Shown: piece by piece, positions 23,899 to 33,643 of the stretch
Position numbering within the stretch: the first letter of the stretch is position 1
How the letters are laid out: every line of letters starts with the position of its first letter
Assembly (NCBI RefSeq): GCF_036924645.1
Contig: NZ_JAZHRX010000001.1
Span: 806,001 to 870,000, forward strand
From: Bradyrhizobium sp. AZCC 2176
Lineage (GTDB): Bacteria; Pseudomonadota; Alphaproteobacteria; Rhizobiales; Xanthobacteraceae
Reading direction: 5' to 3'
Length of the DNA: 64,000 nucleotides
Made by a program: the position numbers and the translations under genes
The notes under the pieces: generated by a model
Told to the model about the DNA's origin: nothing
Database searches by the model: none
What the model saw: the letters and a program-made list of their open reading frames with translations, nothing else

Positions 23899-26745
23899 AT
23901 GAATCCCGTCAAAGCACTCGAAAACCATGGCCAGGCGATCTGGCTGGACTTCCTCGCCCGCGGCTTCGTCGCCAAGGGCGATCTCAAGGCGCTGATCGAC
24001 ACCGACGGCGTCAAGGGCGTGACGTCGAACCCCTCGATCTTCGAAAAGGCGATCGGCAGTTCGGACGAATATGACGGCGCGATCGGTCACGCCCTGAAGG
24101 TGGGCGACCGCCCTGTCGCCGACCTGTTCGAGACGCTCGCCATCGAGGACATCCAGAATGCCGCCGACGTGCTGCGACCGGTTTACGACCACTTGAACGG
24201 CACCGACGGTTTCGTCAGCCTCGAGGTCTCGCCCTATCTGGCGATGGATACCAAGGCGACCATCGCGGAAGCCGAACGGCTCTGGAAGGACGTCAAACGT
24301 CAGAACCTGATGGTGAAGGTCCCGGCCACGCCGGAAGGACTGCCCGCGATCGAGCATCTTATCGGCGAAGGCATCAGCATCAACATCACGCTGTTGTTCT
24401 CGCAAGACGTCTATCGCGAGGTGGCGGAGGCCTATATCGCCGGCCTTGAAAAACTCGTCGCCAATGGCGGCGATCCCGCGCCCGTCGCCAGCGTCGCCTC
24501 CTTCTTCGTCAGCCGCATCGATACCGCAGTCGACAAGCAGCTCGACGAGAAGATCGCCAGGGCCAACGACCCCAGCGAGAAGGAGCGGCTGAGCGCGCTA
24601 AAGGGCAAGGTCGCCGTCGCCAACGCCAAGCTCGCCTATCAGGATTACAAGCGGCTGTTCGCCGGCCCCCGTTGGGAGAAGCTCGCGGCCAAGGGCGCAA
24701 AGCCGCAGCGTTTGCTGTGGGCGTCCACCGGCACCAAGAACAAGGACTACAGCGATGTGTTGTATGTCGAGGAACTGATCGGCGCCAACACCGTCAACAC
24801 CGTGCCGCCGGCAACGCTTGATGCGTTCCGCGATCACGGCAAGCTGAGGGACAGCCTCGAGGAAAATATCGAGGACGCAAGGCGCGTACTGGAAGAGCTC
24901 GAAAAGTCCGGCATCTCGCTCAACGCCATCACGGAAGAACTGGTCAAGGACGGCGTCAAGCTGTTCGCCGATGCCGCCGACAAGCTCTATGGCGCAGTCG
25001 CGCAGAAGCGCGCGGCTTCGCTCGGCGGCGGTATCGACCGCCAGCAACTCGCACTCGGCGACGGCATCAGGAAAGCCGTGGCGAAGAGCACCGAGGACTG
25101 GCGTGCGTCAGCTACGATCCGCCGGCTGTGGCAGAAGGACAAATCGGTCTGGACCGATGACGACGAGGACAAGTGGCTGGGCTGGCTCAACAGCCCCGCG
25201 GCCGCCGACGTCGCCGATTACGAGGATTTTGCCCGCCGCGTGAAGGGACAGAATTTCAGCGACGCTGTGGTGCTCGGCATGGGCGGATCGAGCCTCGGGC
25301 CGGAAGTGCTGGCGGAAACGTTTGCCAAAAAATCCGGTTTCCCGAAGCTGCATGTGCTCGATTCCACCGATCCCGCGCAGGTGCGCGCGATGGAGGATAC
25401 GGTCGACCTCGCCCACACGCTCTTCATTGTCTCCAGCAAATCGGGCGGCACCACCGAACCGAACGTGATGAAGGACTATTTCTTCGATCGGGTTTGCAGG
25501 ACTATCGGCAAGGACAAGGCCGGCCACCGCTTCATCGCCATCACCGACCCCGGCTCGTCGCTGGAGAAGACAGCGATCAAGCAGGGCTTTGCCCGCATCT
25601 TCCATGGCGATCCCGCGATCGGCGGACGCTATTCCGTGCTCTCGCCGTTCGGACTGGTGACGGCGGCCGCCGCCGGTATCGACGTTCGCAGCCTGATCAC
25701 GCACGCCCTCGCGATGGCGCGGTCCTGCGGCGCCGACGTGCCGCCGCATGAAAACCCCGGCGTGCAGCTTGGGCTGGCGATGGGGCTCGCCGGCCTCGAC
25801 GGCCGCGACAAGGTGACGATCACCTCGTCGGAGAAGGTCGCCGATTTTGGCGCCTGGGCCGAACAACTGATTGCCGAATCCACCGGCAAGGACGGCAAGG
25901 GCCTGATCCCGATCGACGGCGAGCCGCTGGACGCGCCGTCGCTCTACGGCAACGACCGTTTCTTCATCGATATCCGCACCGATGGCGAGGACGACGCCTC
26001 GCATGATGACCGGCTCAAGGCGCTGGAGGCGGCCGGGCATCCCGTCGCCCGCATCGTCATGAAATCCATCGAACATATCGGCCAGGAGTTTTTCCGGTTC
26101 GAGATGGCTACCGCCGTGGCAGGCGCGATCCTCGGCATCAATCCGTTCAACCAGCCCGACGTGGAGGCGGCCAAGATCAAGACCCGCGAGCTGACGGCTG
26201 CGTTCGAGAAGACCGGCGCGCTGCCTGCGGAGAAGCCGGTGGTTTCAACCGATGAGGCCGATCTCTACACAGACGCGCACAACGCCGCCGAGCTGCGCAA
26301 GGCCGGCGCCGACGGCACGCTCGGCTCCTGGATCAAAGCGCATCTCTCGCGCTCGGACAGCGGCGACTATGTCGCCCTGCTCGCCTATATCGCGCGCCGC
26401 CCCGGCACGATCGGCTCGCTGCAGAAGATGCGGCTTGCGGTGCGCGACACGCACCACGTTGCAACCTGCGCCGAATTCGGCCCGCGCTTCCTGCACTCCA
26501 CCGGCCAAGCCTACAAGGGCGGCCCCGACAGCGGCGTGTTCCTGCAGATCACCGCCGACGATGCCGAGGATTTGCCGGTGCCCGGACAGAAGGCGAGTTT
26601 CGGCATCATCAAGGCGGCGCAGGCGCGCGGCGATTTCGACGTGCTCACCGAGCGCGGCAGGCGCGCGCTGCGCGTCCATCTCAAGGGCGACCTCGGATCG
26701 GGACTGTCCGTACTCGATGCCGCGATTGCGGAAGCGCTCAGTTAG
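23899..26745 (+). CDS. bifunctional transaldolase / glucose-6-phosphate isomerase
   Basis: A 948-residue fusion. Residues 1 to about 365 are transaldolase (GVTSNPSIFEKAI, EVSPYLAMDTKATI, LMVKVPATPEGLPAIEHL with the Schiff-base Lys, LWASTGTKNKDY). From about 390 to the end it is phosphoglucose isomerase (VVLGMGGSSLGPEVLAETF, SSKSGGTTEPN, TDPGSSLEKTA, FNQPDVEAAK). It links the non-oxidative pentose phosphate branch with fructose/glucose-6-phosphate exchange. This fused form (tal-pgi) is known in several bacteria. It heads the operon gnd-zwf-pgl-gntK. Confidence 0.95.
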   Translation: MNPVKALENHGQAIWLDFLARGFVAKGDLKALIDTDGVKGVTSNPSIFEKAIGSSDEYDGAIGHALKVGDRPVADLFETLAIEDIQNAADVLRPVYDHLNGTDGFVSLEVSPYLAMDTKATIAEAERLWKDVKRQNLMVKVPATPEGLPAIEHLIGEGISINITLLFSQDVYREVAEAYIAGLEKLVANGGDPAPVASVASFFVSRIDTAVDKQLDEKIARANDPSEKERLSALKGKVAVANAKLAYQDYKRLFAGPRWEKLAAKGAKPQRLLWASTGTKNKDYSDVLYVEELIGANTVNTVPPATLDAFRDHGKLRDSLEENIEDARRVLEELEKSGISLNAITEELVKDGVKLFADAADKLYGAVAQKRAASLGGGIDRQQLALGDGIRKAVAKSTEDWRASATIRRLWQKDKSVWTDDDEDKWLGWLNSPAAADVADYEDFARRVKGQNFSDAVVLGMGGSSLGPEVLAETFAKKSGFPKLHVLDSTDPAQVRAMEDTVDLAHTLFIVSSKSGGTTEPNVMKDYFFDRVCRTIGKDKAGHRFIAITDPGSSLEKTAIKQGFARIFHGDPAIGGRYSVLSPFGLVTAAAAGIDVRSLITHALAMARSCGADVPPHENPGVQLGLAMGLAGLDGRDKVTITSSEKVADFGAWAEQLIAESTGKDGKGLIPIDGEPLDAPSLYGNDRFFIDIRTDGEDDASHDDRLKALEAAGHPVARIVMKSIEHIGQEFFRFEMATAVAGAILGINPFNQPDVEAAKIKTRELTAAFEKTGALPAEKPVVSTDEADLYTDAHNAAELRKAGADGTLGSWIKAHLSRSDSGDYVALLAYIARRPGTIGSLQKMRLAVRDTHHVATCAEFGPRFLHSTGQAYKGGPDSGVFLQITADDAEDLPVPGQKASFGIIKAAQARGDFDVLTERGRRALRVHLKGDLGSGLSVLDAAIAEALS

Positions 26746-26757
26746 GAAAGTCAGGCT

Positions 26758-27753
26758 ATGCAACTCGGCATGATCGGGCTCGGCCGGATGGGCGGCAATA
26801 TCGTCCGCCGGCTGATGAAGAACGGCCACACCAGCGTGGTATACGACAAGGACGCGAAAGCGGTCGCCGCACTCGCCGCGGAAGGCGCCGTCGGCGCCGA
26901 CACGCTGGAAGATTTCGTGGCGAAACTCGAAAAGCCACGCACCGCCTGGGTGATGCTGCCGGCAGGCAAGATCACCGAGGCGACGATCGAGGCACTGGCG
27001 AAGCTGATGCAGCCCGGCGACGTCATCATCGATGGCGGCAACACGTTCTGGCAGGACGACGTTCGCCGCGGCGCGGCGCTGAAGGCAAAGGGCCTACATT
27101 ATCTCGACGTCGGCACCAGCGGCGGTGTCTGGGGTATCGAACGCGGCTATTGCATGATGATCGGTGGCGACAAGGCAGTGGTTGATCGACTCGACCCGAT
27201 CTTCAAGACGCTGGCACCGGGCATTGGCGACATACCACGCACGCAGGGACGCGAGAGCCGCGACCCGCGCATCGAGCAAGGTTATATCCACGCCGGTCCA
27301 TCGGGAGCCGGACACTTCGTCAAGATGATCCACAACGGCATCGAATACGGCTTGATGCAGGCCTATGCCGAAGGGTTTGACATTCTGAAGAACGCCAATA
27401 TCGAGGCGCTGCCTGCCGAGCATCGTTTCGACCTGAACGTTGCCGACATCGCCGAGGTGTGGCGGCGCGGCAGCGTGATCCCGTCCTGGCTGCTCGATCT
27501 CACATCCTCCGCGCTCGCGGAAAATCAGACGCTGGATAATTACTCCGGCTTTGTGGAGGATTCCGGCGAGGGACGCTGGACCGTGAATGCCGCGATCGAC
27601 GAGGCCGTGCCCGCGGAAGTGCTGACGGCGGCGCTCTACGCGCGCTTCCGTTCGCGCAAGGATCATACCTTTGCGGAAAAGATCCTGTCCGCGATGCGGG
27701 CCGGCTTCGGCGGGCACAAGGAGCCGCCGAAAAAACCTGACACGAAGGCTTGA
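26758..27753 (+). CDS. gnd: 6-phosphogluconate dehydrogenase, decarboxylating (short form)
   Basis: A 331-residue enzyme converting 6-phosphogluconate to ribulose-5-phosphate and CO2. The nucleotide site is [15 protein letters not shown] with YDKDAKAV after it. [20 protein letters not shown] and the catalytic-lysine helix [19 protein letters not shown] follow. At this length it belongs to the shorter, often NAD-preferring group (Gnd/YqeC type) rather than the 470-residue NADP form. It starts 12 bases after tal-pgi and is followed after 6 bases by zwf. Confidence 0.95.
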   Translation: MQLGMIGLGRMGGNIVRRLMKNGHTSVVYDKDAKAVAALAAEGAVGADTLEDFVAKLEKPRTAWVMLPAGKITEATIEALAKLMQPGDVIIDGGNTFWQDDVRRGAALKAKGLHYLDVGTSGGVWGIERGYCMMIGGDKAVVDRLDPIFKTLAPGIGDIPRTQGRESRDPRIEQGYIHAGPSGAGHFVKMIHNGIEYGLMQAYAEGFDILKNANIEALPAEHRFDLNVADIAEVWRRGSVIPSWLLDLTSSALAENQTLDNYSGFVEDSGEGRWTVNAAIDEAVPAEVLTAALYARFRSRKDHTFAEKILSAMRAGFGGHKEPPKKPDTKA

Positions 27754-27759
27754 GCGGTC

Positions 27760-29271
27760 ATGGCGGTCGGTCAGACAACGCAGAAGAAACCCGATCCCTG
27801 TTCCTTCGTCATTTTCGGAGTGACCGGCGACCTCGCGCACCGGCTGGTCGTCCCTGCCCTGTACAACCTCGCGGCAGCCGATCTCTTGCCGGACAAGTTC
27901 TGCGTGGTCGGTATCACGCGCGAAGGGATGTCGAACGACGCACTTCGCGACAATCTGATGAAGGGCCTGCGAGAGTTTGCGACCCGCCCGGTGGATGATA
28001 AGATCGCGCGGCGTCTGCTCGAATGCGTCACCTGCATCGAGGCCGACCCAAAGCGTCCACCCTCGTTCGACGCGATGAGCAAGCAGCTCGCCGAATTGGA
28101 AGCCGCGCGAAACACAGGCGGCAACCGGCTATTCTATCTGGCGACCCCGCCCAACGCATTCCTGCCGATCAGCCGCGAGCTTGGCCGCACCGGCATGCTG
28201 GCCGAGAACGGCGCGTGGCGGCGGCTGGTGGTGGAAAAGCCATTCGGCACTGATCTCGCCTCCGCAAAGGCGCTGAACAGCGAGTTGCTCAGACTCGTCG
28301 ATGAGCACGAGATCTACCGGATCGATCACTATCTCGGCAAGGAGACGGTGCAGAACATTTTGGTGCTGCGCTTCGCCAACGGCATGTTTGAGCCGATCTG
28401 GAACCGCAACCATATCGACCATGTTCAGATCACGGTCAATGAACAGCTCGGCGTCGGCCACCGCGGCAGCTTCTACGACCAGACCGGCGCGCTGCGCGAC
28501 ATGGTGCCGAACCATCTCTTTCAATTGCTGTCGCTGGTCGCAATGGAGCCGCCGATCCGCTTTGACGCGCATTCGGTCCGCACGGAAAAGGCGGACGTGC
28601 TCGCCGCGATCCAGGTCCAAAGCGAGGCGGAGGCGTTGCGCAATTCGGTGCGCGGCCAGTATCTCGCCGGCCGGATCGGTGAGAGCGAGATTGCCGACTA
28701 CCGCAAGATCGAGGACGTCGCACCCGGCAGCACCACCGAAACCTATGCGGCGCTGAAGCTGATAATCGACAATTGGCGCTGGGCCGGCGTTCCCTTTTAC
28801 CTGCGCACCGGCAAGGCGCTCGGCGTCAAGCGCACTGAAGTCGCGATCAAGTTCAAGCAGGCGCCGTTCGCGATGTTCAACTGCACGCCTGTCGAAGCGC
28901 TGGCGCAGAATTACCTCGTGATCGGCGTAGCGCCGAACGAAGGCATCGCGCTGCAGTTCAACACCAAGGTGCCCGGCCCCTCGATCCTGATCGACGGCGT
29001 CGAGATGAAGTTTCGCTACAAGGACTATTTCAAGGCGGAACCCTCGACCGGCTACGAGACGCTGATCCATGACTGCATGATCGGCGACAACATCCTGTTC
29101 CAGCGCGCCGACAGTGTCGAAGCCGGCTGGAAGGCGGTACAACCGTTCATCGACGCCTGGAAGAAGGCCGGCGCGGAGGGATTGAAGACGTACAAGGCCG
29201 GCAGCGAGGGGCCCGAGCAAGCCAACGAGCTCTTGGCCCGCGACGGCCGAAGCTGGCGAAAGCTCGGGTGA
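27760..29271 (+). CDS. zwf: glucose-6-phosphate 1-dehydrogenase
   Basis: A 503-residue enzyme oxidising glucose-6-phosphate to the lactone and making NADPH. The nucleotide-binding motif is FGVTGDLAHRLVVPALYNL, the substrate site RIDHYLGKETVQN contains the catalytic His and Lys, and the C-terminal dehydrogenase domain includes NHLFQLLSLVAMEPP. Length is standard. It lies between gnd and pgl, and its stop is three bases from the pgl start. Confidence 0.97.
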   Translation: MAVGQTTQKKPDPCSFVIFGVTGDLAHRLVVPALYNLAAADLLPDKFCVVGITREGMSNDALRDNLMKGLREFATRPVDDKIARRLLECVTCIEADPKRPPSFDAMSKQLAELEAARNTGGNRLFYLATPPNAFLPISRELGRTGMLAENGAWRRLVVEKPFGTDLASAKALNSELLRLVDEHEIYRIDHYLGKETVQNILVLRFANGMFEPIWNRNHIDHVQITVNEQLGVGHRGSFYDQTGALRDMVPNHLFQLLSLVAMEPPIRFDAHSVRTEKADVLAAIQVQSEAEALRNSVRGQYLAGRIGESEIADYRKIEDVAPGSTTETYAALKLIIDNWRWAGVPFYLRTGKALGVKRTEVAIKFKQAPFAMFNCTPVEALAQNYLVIGVAPNEGIALQFNTKVPGPSILIDGVEMKFRYKDYFKAEPSTGYETLIHDCMIGDNILFQRADSVEAGWKAVQPFIDAWKKAGAEGLKTYKAGSEGPEQANELLARDGRSWRKLG

Positions 29272-29274
29272 GCG

Positions 29275-30030
29275 ATGACGGCGAACGACAACCGCCACGT
29301 GATTTTGGCCGCCGATCCCGCGGCGCTGGCAACAGTCGCGGCCGAGCGTATGCTGGCCCGAATAGCGGCGAATAATGGCCGCGTGGCGATCTGCCTGACC
29401 GGCGGTTCGAGCCCGAAGCAACTTTATCAATTGCTCGCGACGGATGCGTATCGAAGCCGGATTCCCTGGGAGCGTGTACACTGGTTCATCGGCGACGAGC
29501 GCTTCGTGCCCGCGAGCGACCCGCTCAACAACATGGGCATGGCGCGGTCGATCTTTCTGGATCGGCTCGCACCGGCGGCAAACATCCATCCGATTCCGAC
29601 CGCGACCGCCGACCCTGCCGATCCCGACCGGGGCGCTGCGCTGTACGAGCAGGAGTTGAAGTCGTTCTATGGCGCGGATGCGCTCGATCACGCCCGTCCC
29701 CTGTTCGATCTCGTGCTGATGGGCGTCGGTCCCGACGGCCATACGGCCTCGTTGTTTCCGGATGATCCTGCGCTTGAGGAGATCGCGCGCTGGGTCGTCG
29801 GCGTTCCCCGGGCCAATGTCGAGCCGTTCGTCCCACGGGTCACCCTCACGCTGCCCACCCTCGCCTCCTGCCGCGAAATGCTGTTCGAGGTTGCCGGTGG
29901 GACCAAGCGCGCGATCTTGACGCGCCTCTTCGCAGGCGAGAACCTGCCCGCCAATCGCGTGCGATCCACCGGCGAGACGGTCTGGCTGGTGGACCGGGAA
30001 GCGATTCCGGAGAATTTTGGTGGGCAGTAA
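29275..30030 (+). CDS. pgl: 6-phosphogluconolactonase
   Basis: A 251-residue DevB-type lactonase hydrolysing the zwf product. Family blocks are VAICLTGGSSPKQLYQLLA, VHWFIGDERFVP, NNMGMAR and LMGVGPDGHTASLFPDDPAL. It follows zwf directly, a near-universal pairing. Its end overlaps the gluconokinase start by about 11 bases. Confidence 0.96.
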   Translation: MTANDNRHVILAADPAALATVAAERMLARIAANNGRVAICLTGGSSPKQLYQLLATDAYRSRIPWERVHWFIGDERFVPASDPLNNMGMARSIFLDRLAPAANIHPIPTATADPADPDRGAALYEQELKSFYGADALDHARPLFDLVLMGVGPDGHTASLFPDDPALEEIARWVVGVPRANVEPFVPRVTLTLPTLASCREMLFEVAGGTKRAILTRLFAGENLPANRVRSTGETVWLVDREAIPENFGGQ

Positions 30031-30541
30031 GACTCCTTGTGCGCTGGTGGTGATGGGCGTTTCCGGCTCCGGCAAGAGCACCATCGCCGATCATCTCGCT
30101 GGACGACTCGGCTGGCGTTACGAGGACGGCGACAGGTTTCACCCGGCAGGCAACGTCGCGAAGATGAGCGCCGGCCATCCGCTGACGGACGAGGACCGCT
30201 GGCCGTGGCTGCAGGCGATTGCCGATGAGATCGACCGTCTCTCGGCCGCCGGTGAGCGCGCCGTCATCGCCTGCTCGGCGCTAAAGCGCGCCTATCGCGA
30301 CGTTCTCGTCCACGGCCGCGACGACGTCTGCATCGTCTTTCTCGACGGCACGCAGGATCTGATCGCGGCCCGGCTTGCGTCCCGCAAGGGACACTTCATG
30401 CCGCCGGGCCTGCTCGCCAGCCAGTTCAGGACACTGGAGCGGCCGGGAGCGAACGAACGGCCGATCACGGTATCGATCGATGCACCGGTCGAGCGAATCG
30501 TGGATGATATCGTCAGTCAATTGAACCTGGTTCCCCAATGA
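30020..30541 (+). CDS. gntK: gluconokinase
   Basis: A 173-residue P-loop kinase phosphorylating gluconate to 6-phosphogluconate. The P-loop is GVSGSGKST near 13-21, followed by EDGDRFHP, SAGHPLTDEDRWPWL, CSALKRAYRD and KGHFMPPGLLASQF. The start is taken as GTG at 30020, seven bases after GGAG; a TTG one codon earlier is less suitable. It feeds externally oxidised gluconate into the same pathway as zwf-pgl, a link to PQQ-dependent periplasmic glucose oxidation upstream. Confidence 0.93.
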   Translation: MGSKTPCALVVMGVSGSGKSTIADHLAGRLGWRYEDGDRFHPAGNVAKMSAGHPLTDEDRWPWLQAIADEIDRLSAAGERAVIACSALKRAYRDVLVHGRDDVCIVFLDGTQDLIAARLASRKGHFMPPGLLASQFRTLERPGANERPITVSIDAPVERIVDDIVSQLNLVPQ

Positions 30542-31341
30542 CCCGCATTGCGCTTGTTGTTTCCGACGTCGACGGCACCCTGTTGACGAAGGACAAGGTT
30601 CTGACCGATGGCGCAAAGGCGGCCGTGCGCAGGCTGCATGCGGCCGGCATCGGCTTCACCATTGTCTCCAGCCGGCCGACCATCGGAATGGGGTTTCTGA
30701 TCGATCCGCTTTCGATCACGCTTCCCGTCGGCGCCTTCAACGGCAGTTCGATCGTCGACGCCGGGCTCAGACCAATCGAGCAGCACCTGATTCGGCCTGC
30801 GGTAGCGCAGCGCAGCCTCGACGTGCTCGCCGCGTTCGGCGTGGATATCTGGCTGTTCACCAACGCGCGGTGGTACACGCGCAATCCCGACGGCGAATAC
30901 GTTCCGCACGAGAAACGCGCGATCAAGGCCGATCCGACCATCATCGCCGACTTCACGCCGTATCTCGCAGAGACCTGCAAGATCGTCGGCGCCAGTTCGG
31001 ACGCCGCACTGCTGCAGCGTTGCGAGGTGGCGATGAAGGAAGCCGTCGGCCTGGAGGCGACCGCGGTCCGCTCGCAGACCTATTATCTGGATGTGACGCC
31101 CCCCGGTCATGACAAGGGCACCTTCGTGGAAAATATCGCCCGGCGACTAGGCATCCCGGCCGACGCGATGGCTACCATCGGCGACATGGAGAACGACCTG
31201 CCGATGTTTGCGAAAAGCGGCGTCTCGTTCGCCATGGGCGATGCCGCCGACAACATCAAGCAGCACGCCACGCATGTGACCGACAGCAACGAGCGCGACG
31301 GATTCGCGGCGGCAATCGAGACGGTGCTGCAGCTCGGATAG
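30538..31341 (+). CDS. Cof-type HAD-IIB family phosphatase
   Basis: A 267-residue sugar-phosphatase-like protein. HAD motif I is VVSDVDGTLL with the two aspartates, motif II lies in IVSSRPTIGM, and motif III/IV in IGDMENDLPMF. A type IIB cap lies between about 85 and 185. It overlaps gntK by four bases, so it is co-translated with the pentose phosphate operon. The natural substrate is unknown. Confidence 0.9.
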   Translation: MTRIALVVSDVDGTLLTKDKVLTDGAKAAVRRLHAAGIGFTIVSSRPTIGMGFLIDPLSITLPVGAFNGSSIVDAGLRPIEQHLIRPAVAQRSLDVLAAFGVDIWLFTNARWYTRNPDGEYVPHEKRAIKADPTIIADFTPYLAETCKIVGASSDAALLQRCEVAMKEAVGLEATAVRSQTYYLDVTPPGHDKGTFVENIARRLGIPADAMATIGDMENDLPMFAKSGVSFAMGDAADNIKQHATHVTDSNERDGFAAAIETVLQLG

Positions 31342-31600
31342 GAATTCTTTTTCGACACGTTTTCTTCACGCGCATCCGGCATTCACGTCGCTCGAAAATG
31401 CCATACGCCGGCGTGTCAAGCCTGGGTGAAGGATAAATCGAGGAATTCTCAAAGTCTTCGCACCGCGAATCCGCTTCTGTCGTCAGGCACGATCGGCAAG
31501 CGCGAGCCGGTGCCCGACCGCCGCCTCCTCCCATGAAGGCAGGTTCATCCCAGCCCGGGCCTGCCGCGGCCAGGACGGGTGCCGGCTCGCGCGACTCGTT

Positions 31601-31632
31601 GAGGCACAAGTTTTTAGAGGCGCAAGTTTTTG
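31601..31632. repeat. 16-bp tandem repeat
   Basis: GAGGCACAAGTTTTTA and GAGGCGCAAGTTTTTG stand side by side at 31601-31616 and 31617-31632, differing at two positions. The T-runs make it distinct from the surrounding GC-rich spacer. Confidence 0.7.
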
Positions 31633-31680
31633 CCCGGCCTCGTCGGGCATTCTCCCGTCGTCCCTGCGAACGCAGATGGG

Positions 31681-31722
31681 CCGTCATTTCGAGCCGTGCG
31701 AAGCACGAATCCGGAATGACGG
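31681..31722. repeat. palindromic intergenic repeat (GTCATT/AATGAC type)
   Basis: CCGTCATT at the left is mirrored by AATGACGG at the right, with an inner hairpin GTGCGAAGCAC. It is a short relative of the repeat at 3504-3584. It ends just beyond the stop of the GH15 gene and could also terminate transcription. Confidence 0.7.
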
Positions 31723-31725
31723 CCG

Positions 31726-33525
31726 CTATTTCGAGCGCTGCTTCGCCGGCTTCTCGGCCGATTGCTTCGTTACACTCAAATTATGCGCGGTGTTGATCAG
31801 CGCGATGTGCGTCAGCGCCTGCGGGAAATTGCCGGTCTGGCGGCCGGCCGCCGTATCGTACTCCTCGGCCAGAAGGCCGAGATCGTTGGCCACCGCGACT
31901 ACGCGGCTAAACAGCTCTTGCGCGCGAGCGGACTCGCCCGCCAGCACATAGGCGTCTGCAAGCCACAGCGTGCAGGCGAGGAACGCACCCTCGGCCGGCT
32001 GCTTCTCCACTTCACGGGGATCGTGCCGCAGCACAAAGCCGTCGCGCATCAGATGCCGTTCGACCGCGGCGATCGTGCCGCGGACGCGCGGATCTTCCGG
32101 CGGCAAAAAGCCTACCGACGGCAGCAACAGGATGCTGGCATCGAGCATCTTCGAGCCGTAGGACTCGACGAAGGCGTTCAATTCCGGATCGAAGCCTTTT
32201 GCGCAGACGTCGAGATGGATGGTGTCGCGCAGCGCGCGCCACTTCTCGAGCGGCGCCTTGAAGCCGAACGTCTCGGCGCTCTTGATGCCGCGGTCGAACG
32301 CGACCCAGGTCATCACCTTCGACGAGACATAATGCCTGCCTGCGCTGCGGCGCTCCCAGATGCCATGATCCGGCTGATCCCATCGTTCGGCAAGGTGCTG
32401 CAGCACCGCACATTCCAGCGACCAGCTCGTTTCATCCAGCCCTAACTTGGCGGTGCGCCACTGGTGAAAGGCATCAATCAGTTCGCCGTAGACGTCGAGC
32501 TGCAGTTGTGCGTGCGCGGCATTGCCGACCCGCACCGGCCTTGCACCTTCGTAGCCGGGCAGCCATACGGCCTCCCATTCCAGCAGGCGGCGCTGGCCCA
32601 TGATGCCGTACATGATCTGCATGTTGGCGGGAGAACCCGCCGCCGCCCGCAACAGCCACTGGTGCCAGGCGGAGGCTTCCTCGGTATAGCCCGAATTCAT
32701 CAGCGCCAGCAGGGTGAAGGTGGCGTCGCGCAGCCAGCAGAAGCGATAGTCCCAGTTGCGTGCGCCTCCGAGCTTTTCCGGCAGCGAGGCCGTTGGAGCT
32801 GCGACAATGCCGCCGGTCGGGGCGTAGGTCTGCGCCTTCAGCGTTATCAAGGAGCGCATCACGAGGTCACGGCGCTCGCCCTGATAGGTGCAACGGCTGC
32901 ACCATTCGGTCCAGAACGCTTCGGTATCCTTCAACGCATAGGAGGGGTCGATCGGCTTGGGCACGGGCAGATGCGAGGGACCATAGGTCAGCACGAAGGG
33001 AACGGTATCGCCCTCGCCGACCTCGAAATCGGCGACCGTCGTCAGATCTTCGCCGCGGGTCTCGACCGGTGTCCGCAGCACCGTCATATCCTGCCCGCAG
33101 ATCGCGAGCAGCGCCGAACCGTCCTCGCTTTTCTTAACCCAGGGAATGTCGATGCCGAAGCCGAAACGGATTACCAGTTGCATATGCATCTTGACCCGGC
33201 CGCGAACGCCGCGCACCAGCCGCACCACATCGGAGGCATTGCCGCGCGGCGGCATGAAATCGATCAGGTCGACCGCGCCGTCGGCGGTCTCGAATCGAGT
33301 CTCAAGGATCAGCGTGTCGTCCCAATAGCGGCGCGAGGTGCCGGTAACTTCACCTGCCGGCGCGATCAGCCAGCGGCCGTGCTTCTCGGTGCCGAGCAGC
33401 GCGGCAAAGCAGGCATCCGAATCAAAAGCCGGCCAGCACAGCCAGTCGATCGATCCGTCCCGGCCGACCAGCGCCGCGGTTTCGCAATCGCCGATCAGCC
33501 CATAGTCTTCGATACGGCACGGCAC
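31726..33525 (-). CDS. glycoside hydrolase family 15 protein (trehalase or glucoamylase-like)
   Basis: A 599-residue cytoplasmic enzyme beginning at GTG 33525 with PCRIEDYGLIGDCETAALVGRDG (read in parts: IEDYGLIGD, SIDWLCWP). GH15 blocks are RNWDYRFCWLRDATFTLLAL with the first catalytic Glu region, DHGIWERR and QTGNFPQALTHIALI. This full-length type includes trehalases characterised in mycobacteria and archaea; glucoamylase or dextranase activity is also possible. Being next to treS and treYZ, trehalose or maltodextrin breakdown fits. It lies downstream of malQ on the same strand, separated by two hairpin repeats. Confidence 0.88.
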   Translation of the reverse strand: MPCRIEDYGLIGDCETAALVGRDGSIDWLCWPAFDSDACFAALLGTEKHGRWLIAPAGEVTGTSRRYWDDTLILETRFETADGAVDLIDFMPPRGNASDVVRLVRGVRGRVKMHMQLVIRFGFGIDIPWVKKSEDGSALLAICGQDMTVLRTPVETRGEDLTTVADFEVGEGDTVPFVLTYGPSHLPVPKPIDPSYALKDTEAFWTEWCSRCTYQGERRDLVMRSLITLKAQTYAPTGGIVAAPTASLPEKLGGARNWDYRFCWLRDATFTLLALMNSGYTEEASAWHQWLLRAAAGSPANMQIMYGIMGQRRLLEWEAVWLPGYEGARPVRVGNAAHAQLQLDVYGELIDAFHQWRTAKLGLDETSWSLECAVLQHLAERWDQPDHGIWERRSAGRHYVSSKVMTWVAFDRGIKSAETFGFKAPLEKWRALRDTIHLDVCAKGFDPELNAFVESYGSKMLDASILLLPSVGFLPPEDPRVRGTIAAVERHLMRDGFVLRHDPREVEKQPAEGAFLACTLWLADAYVLAGESARAQELFSRVVAVANDLGLLAEEYDTAAGRQTGNFPQALTHIALINTAHNLSVTKQSAEKPAKQRSK

Positions 33526-33540
33526 GATGCTTCACCACTG

Positions 33541-33577
33541 GAGCGGGATGGCAGTTCCTCGAACTGTCATCCCGCTC
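33541..33577. repeat. strong 17-bp stem-loop
   Basis: GAGCGGGATGGCAGTTC is followed by a three-base loop and its near-perfect reverse complement GAACTGTCATCCCGCTC. It lies between malQ and the GH15 gene, 15 bases before the latter's start on the minus strand. It could act as a transcription terminator for malQ or hide the GH15 start in RNA. Confidence 0.8.
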
Positions 33578-33590
33578 TACCTTCATCCTT

Positions 33591-33640
33591 GAGCATGATC
33601 TTTTCGAAAAAACCGGCAACTACTTTTTCCGGATCATGCT
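33591..33640. repeat. palindromic intergenic repeat (GAGCATGATC type)
   Basis: GAGCATGATCTTTTCGAAAA at the left is partly mirrored by TTTTTCCGGATCATGCT at the right. This element is common in Bradyrhizobium and Nitrobacter spacers. It begins four bases after the malQ stop. Confidence 0.8.
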
Positions 33641-33643
33641 GTA

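Larger units (their letters stand above)
31342..31725. other. intergenic space with repeats
   Basis: This spacer between the convergent HAD gene and the GH15 gene holds no credible gene. It contains a tandem repeat at 31601-31632 and a palindromic repeat at 31681-31722. The rest is GC-rich sequence without recognisable motifs. Confidence 0.6.
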
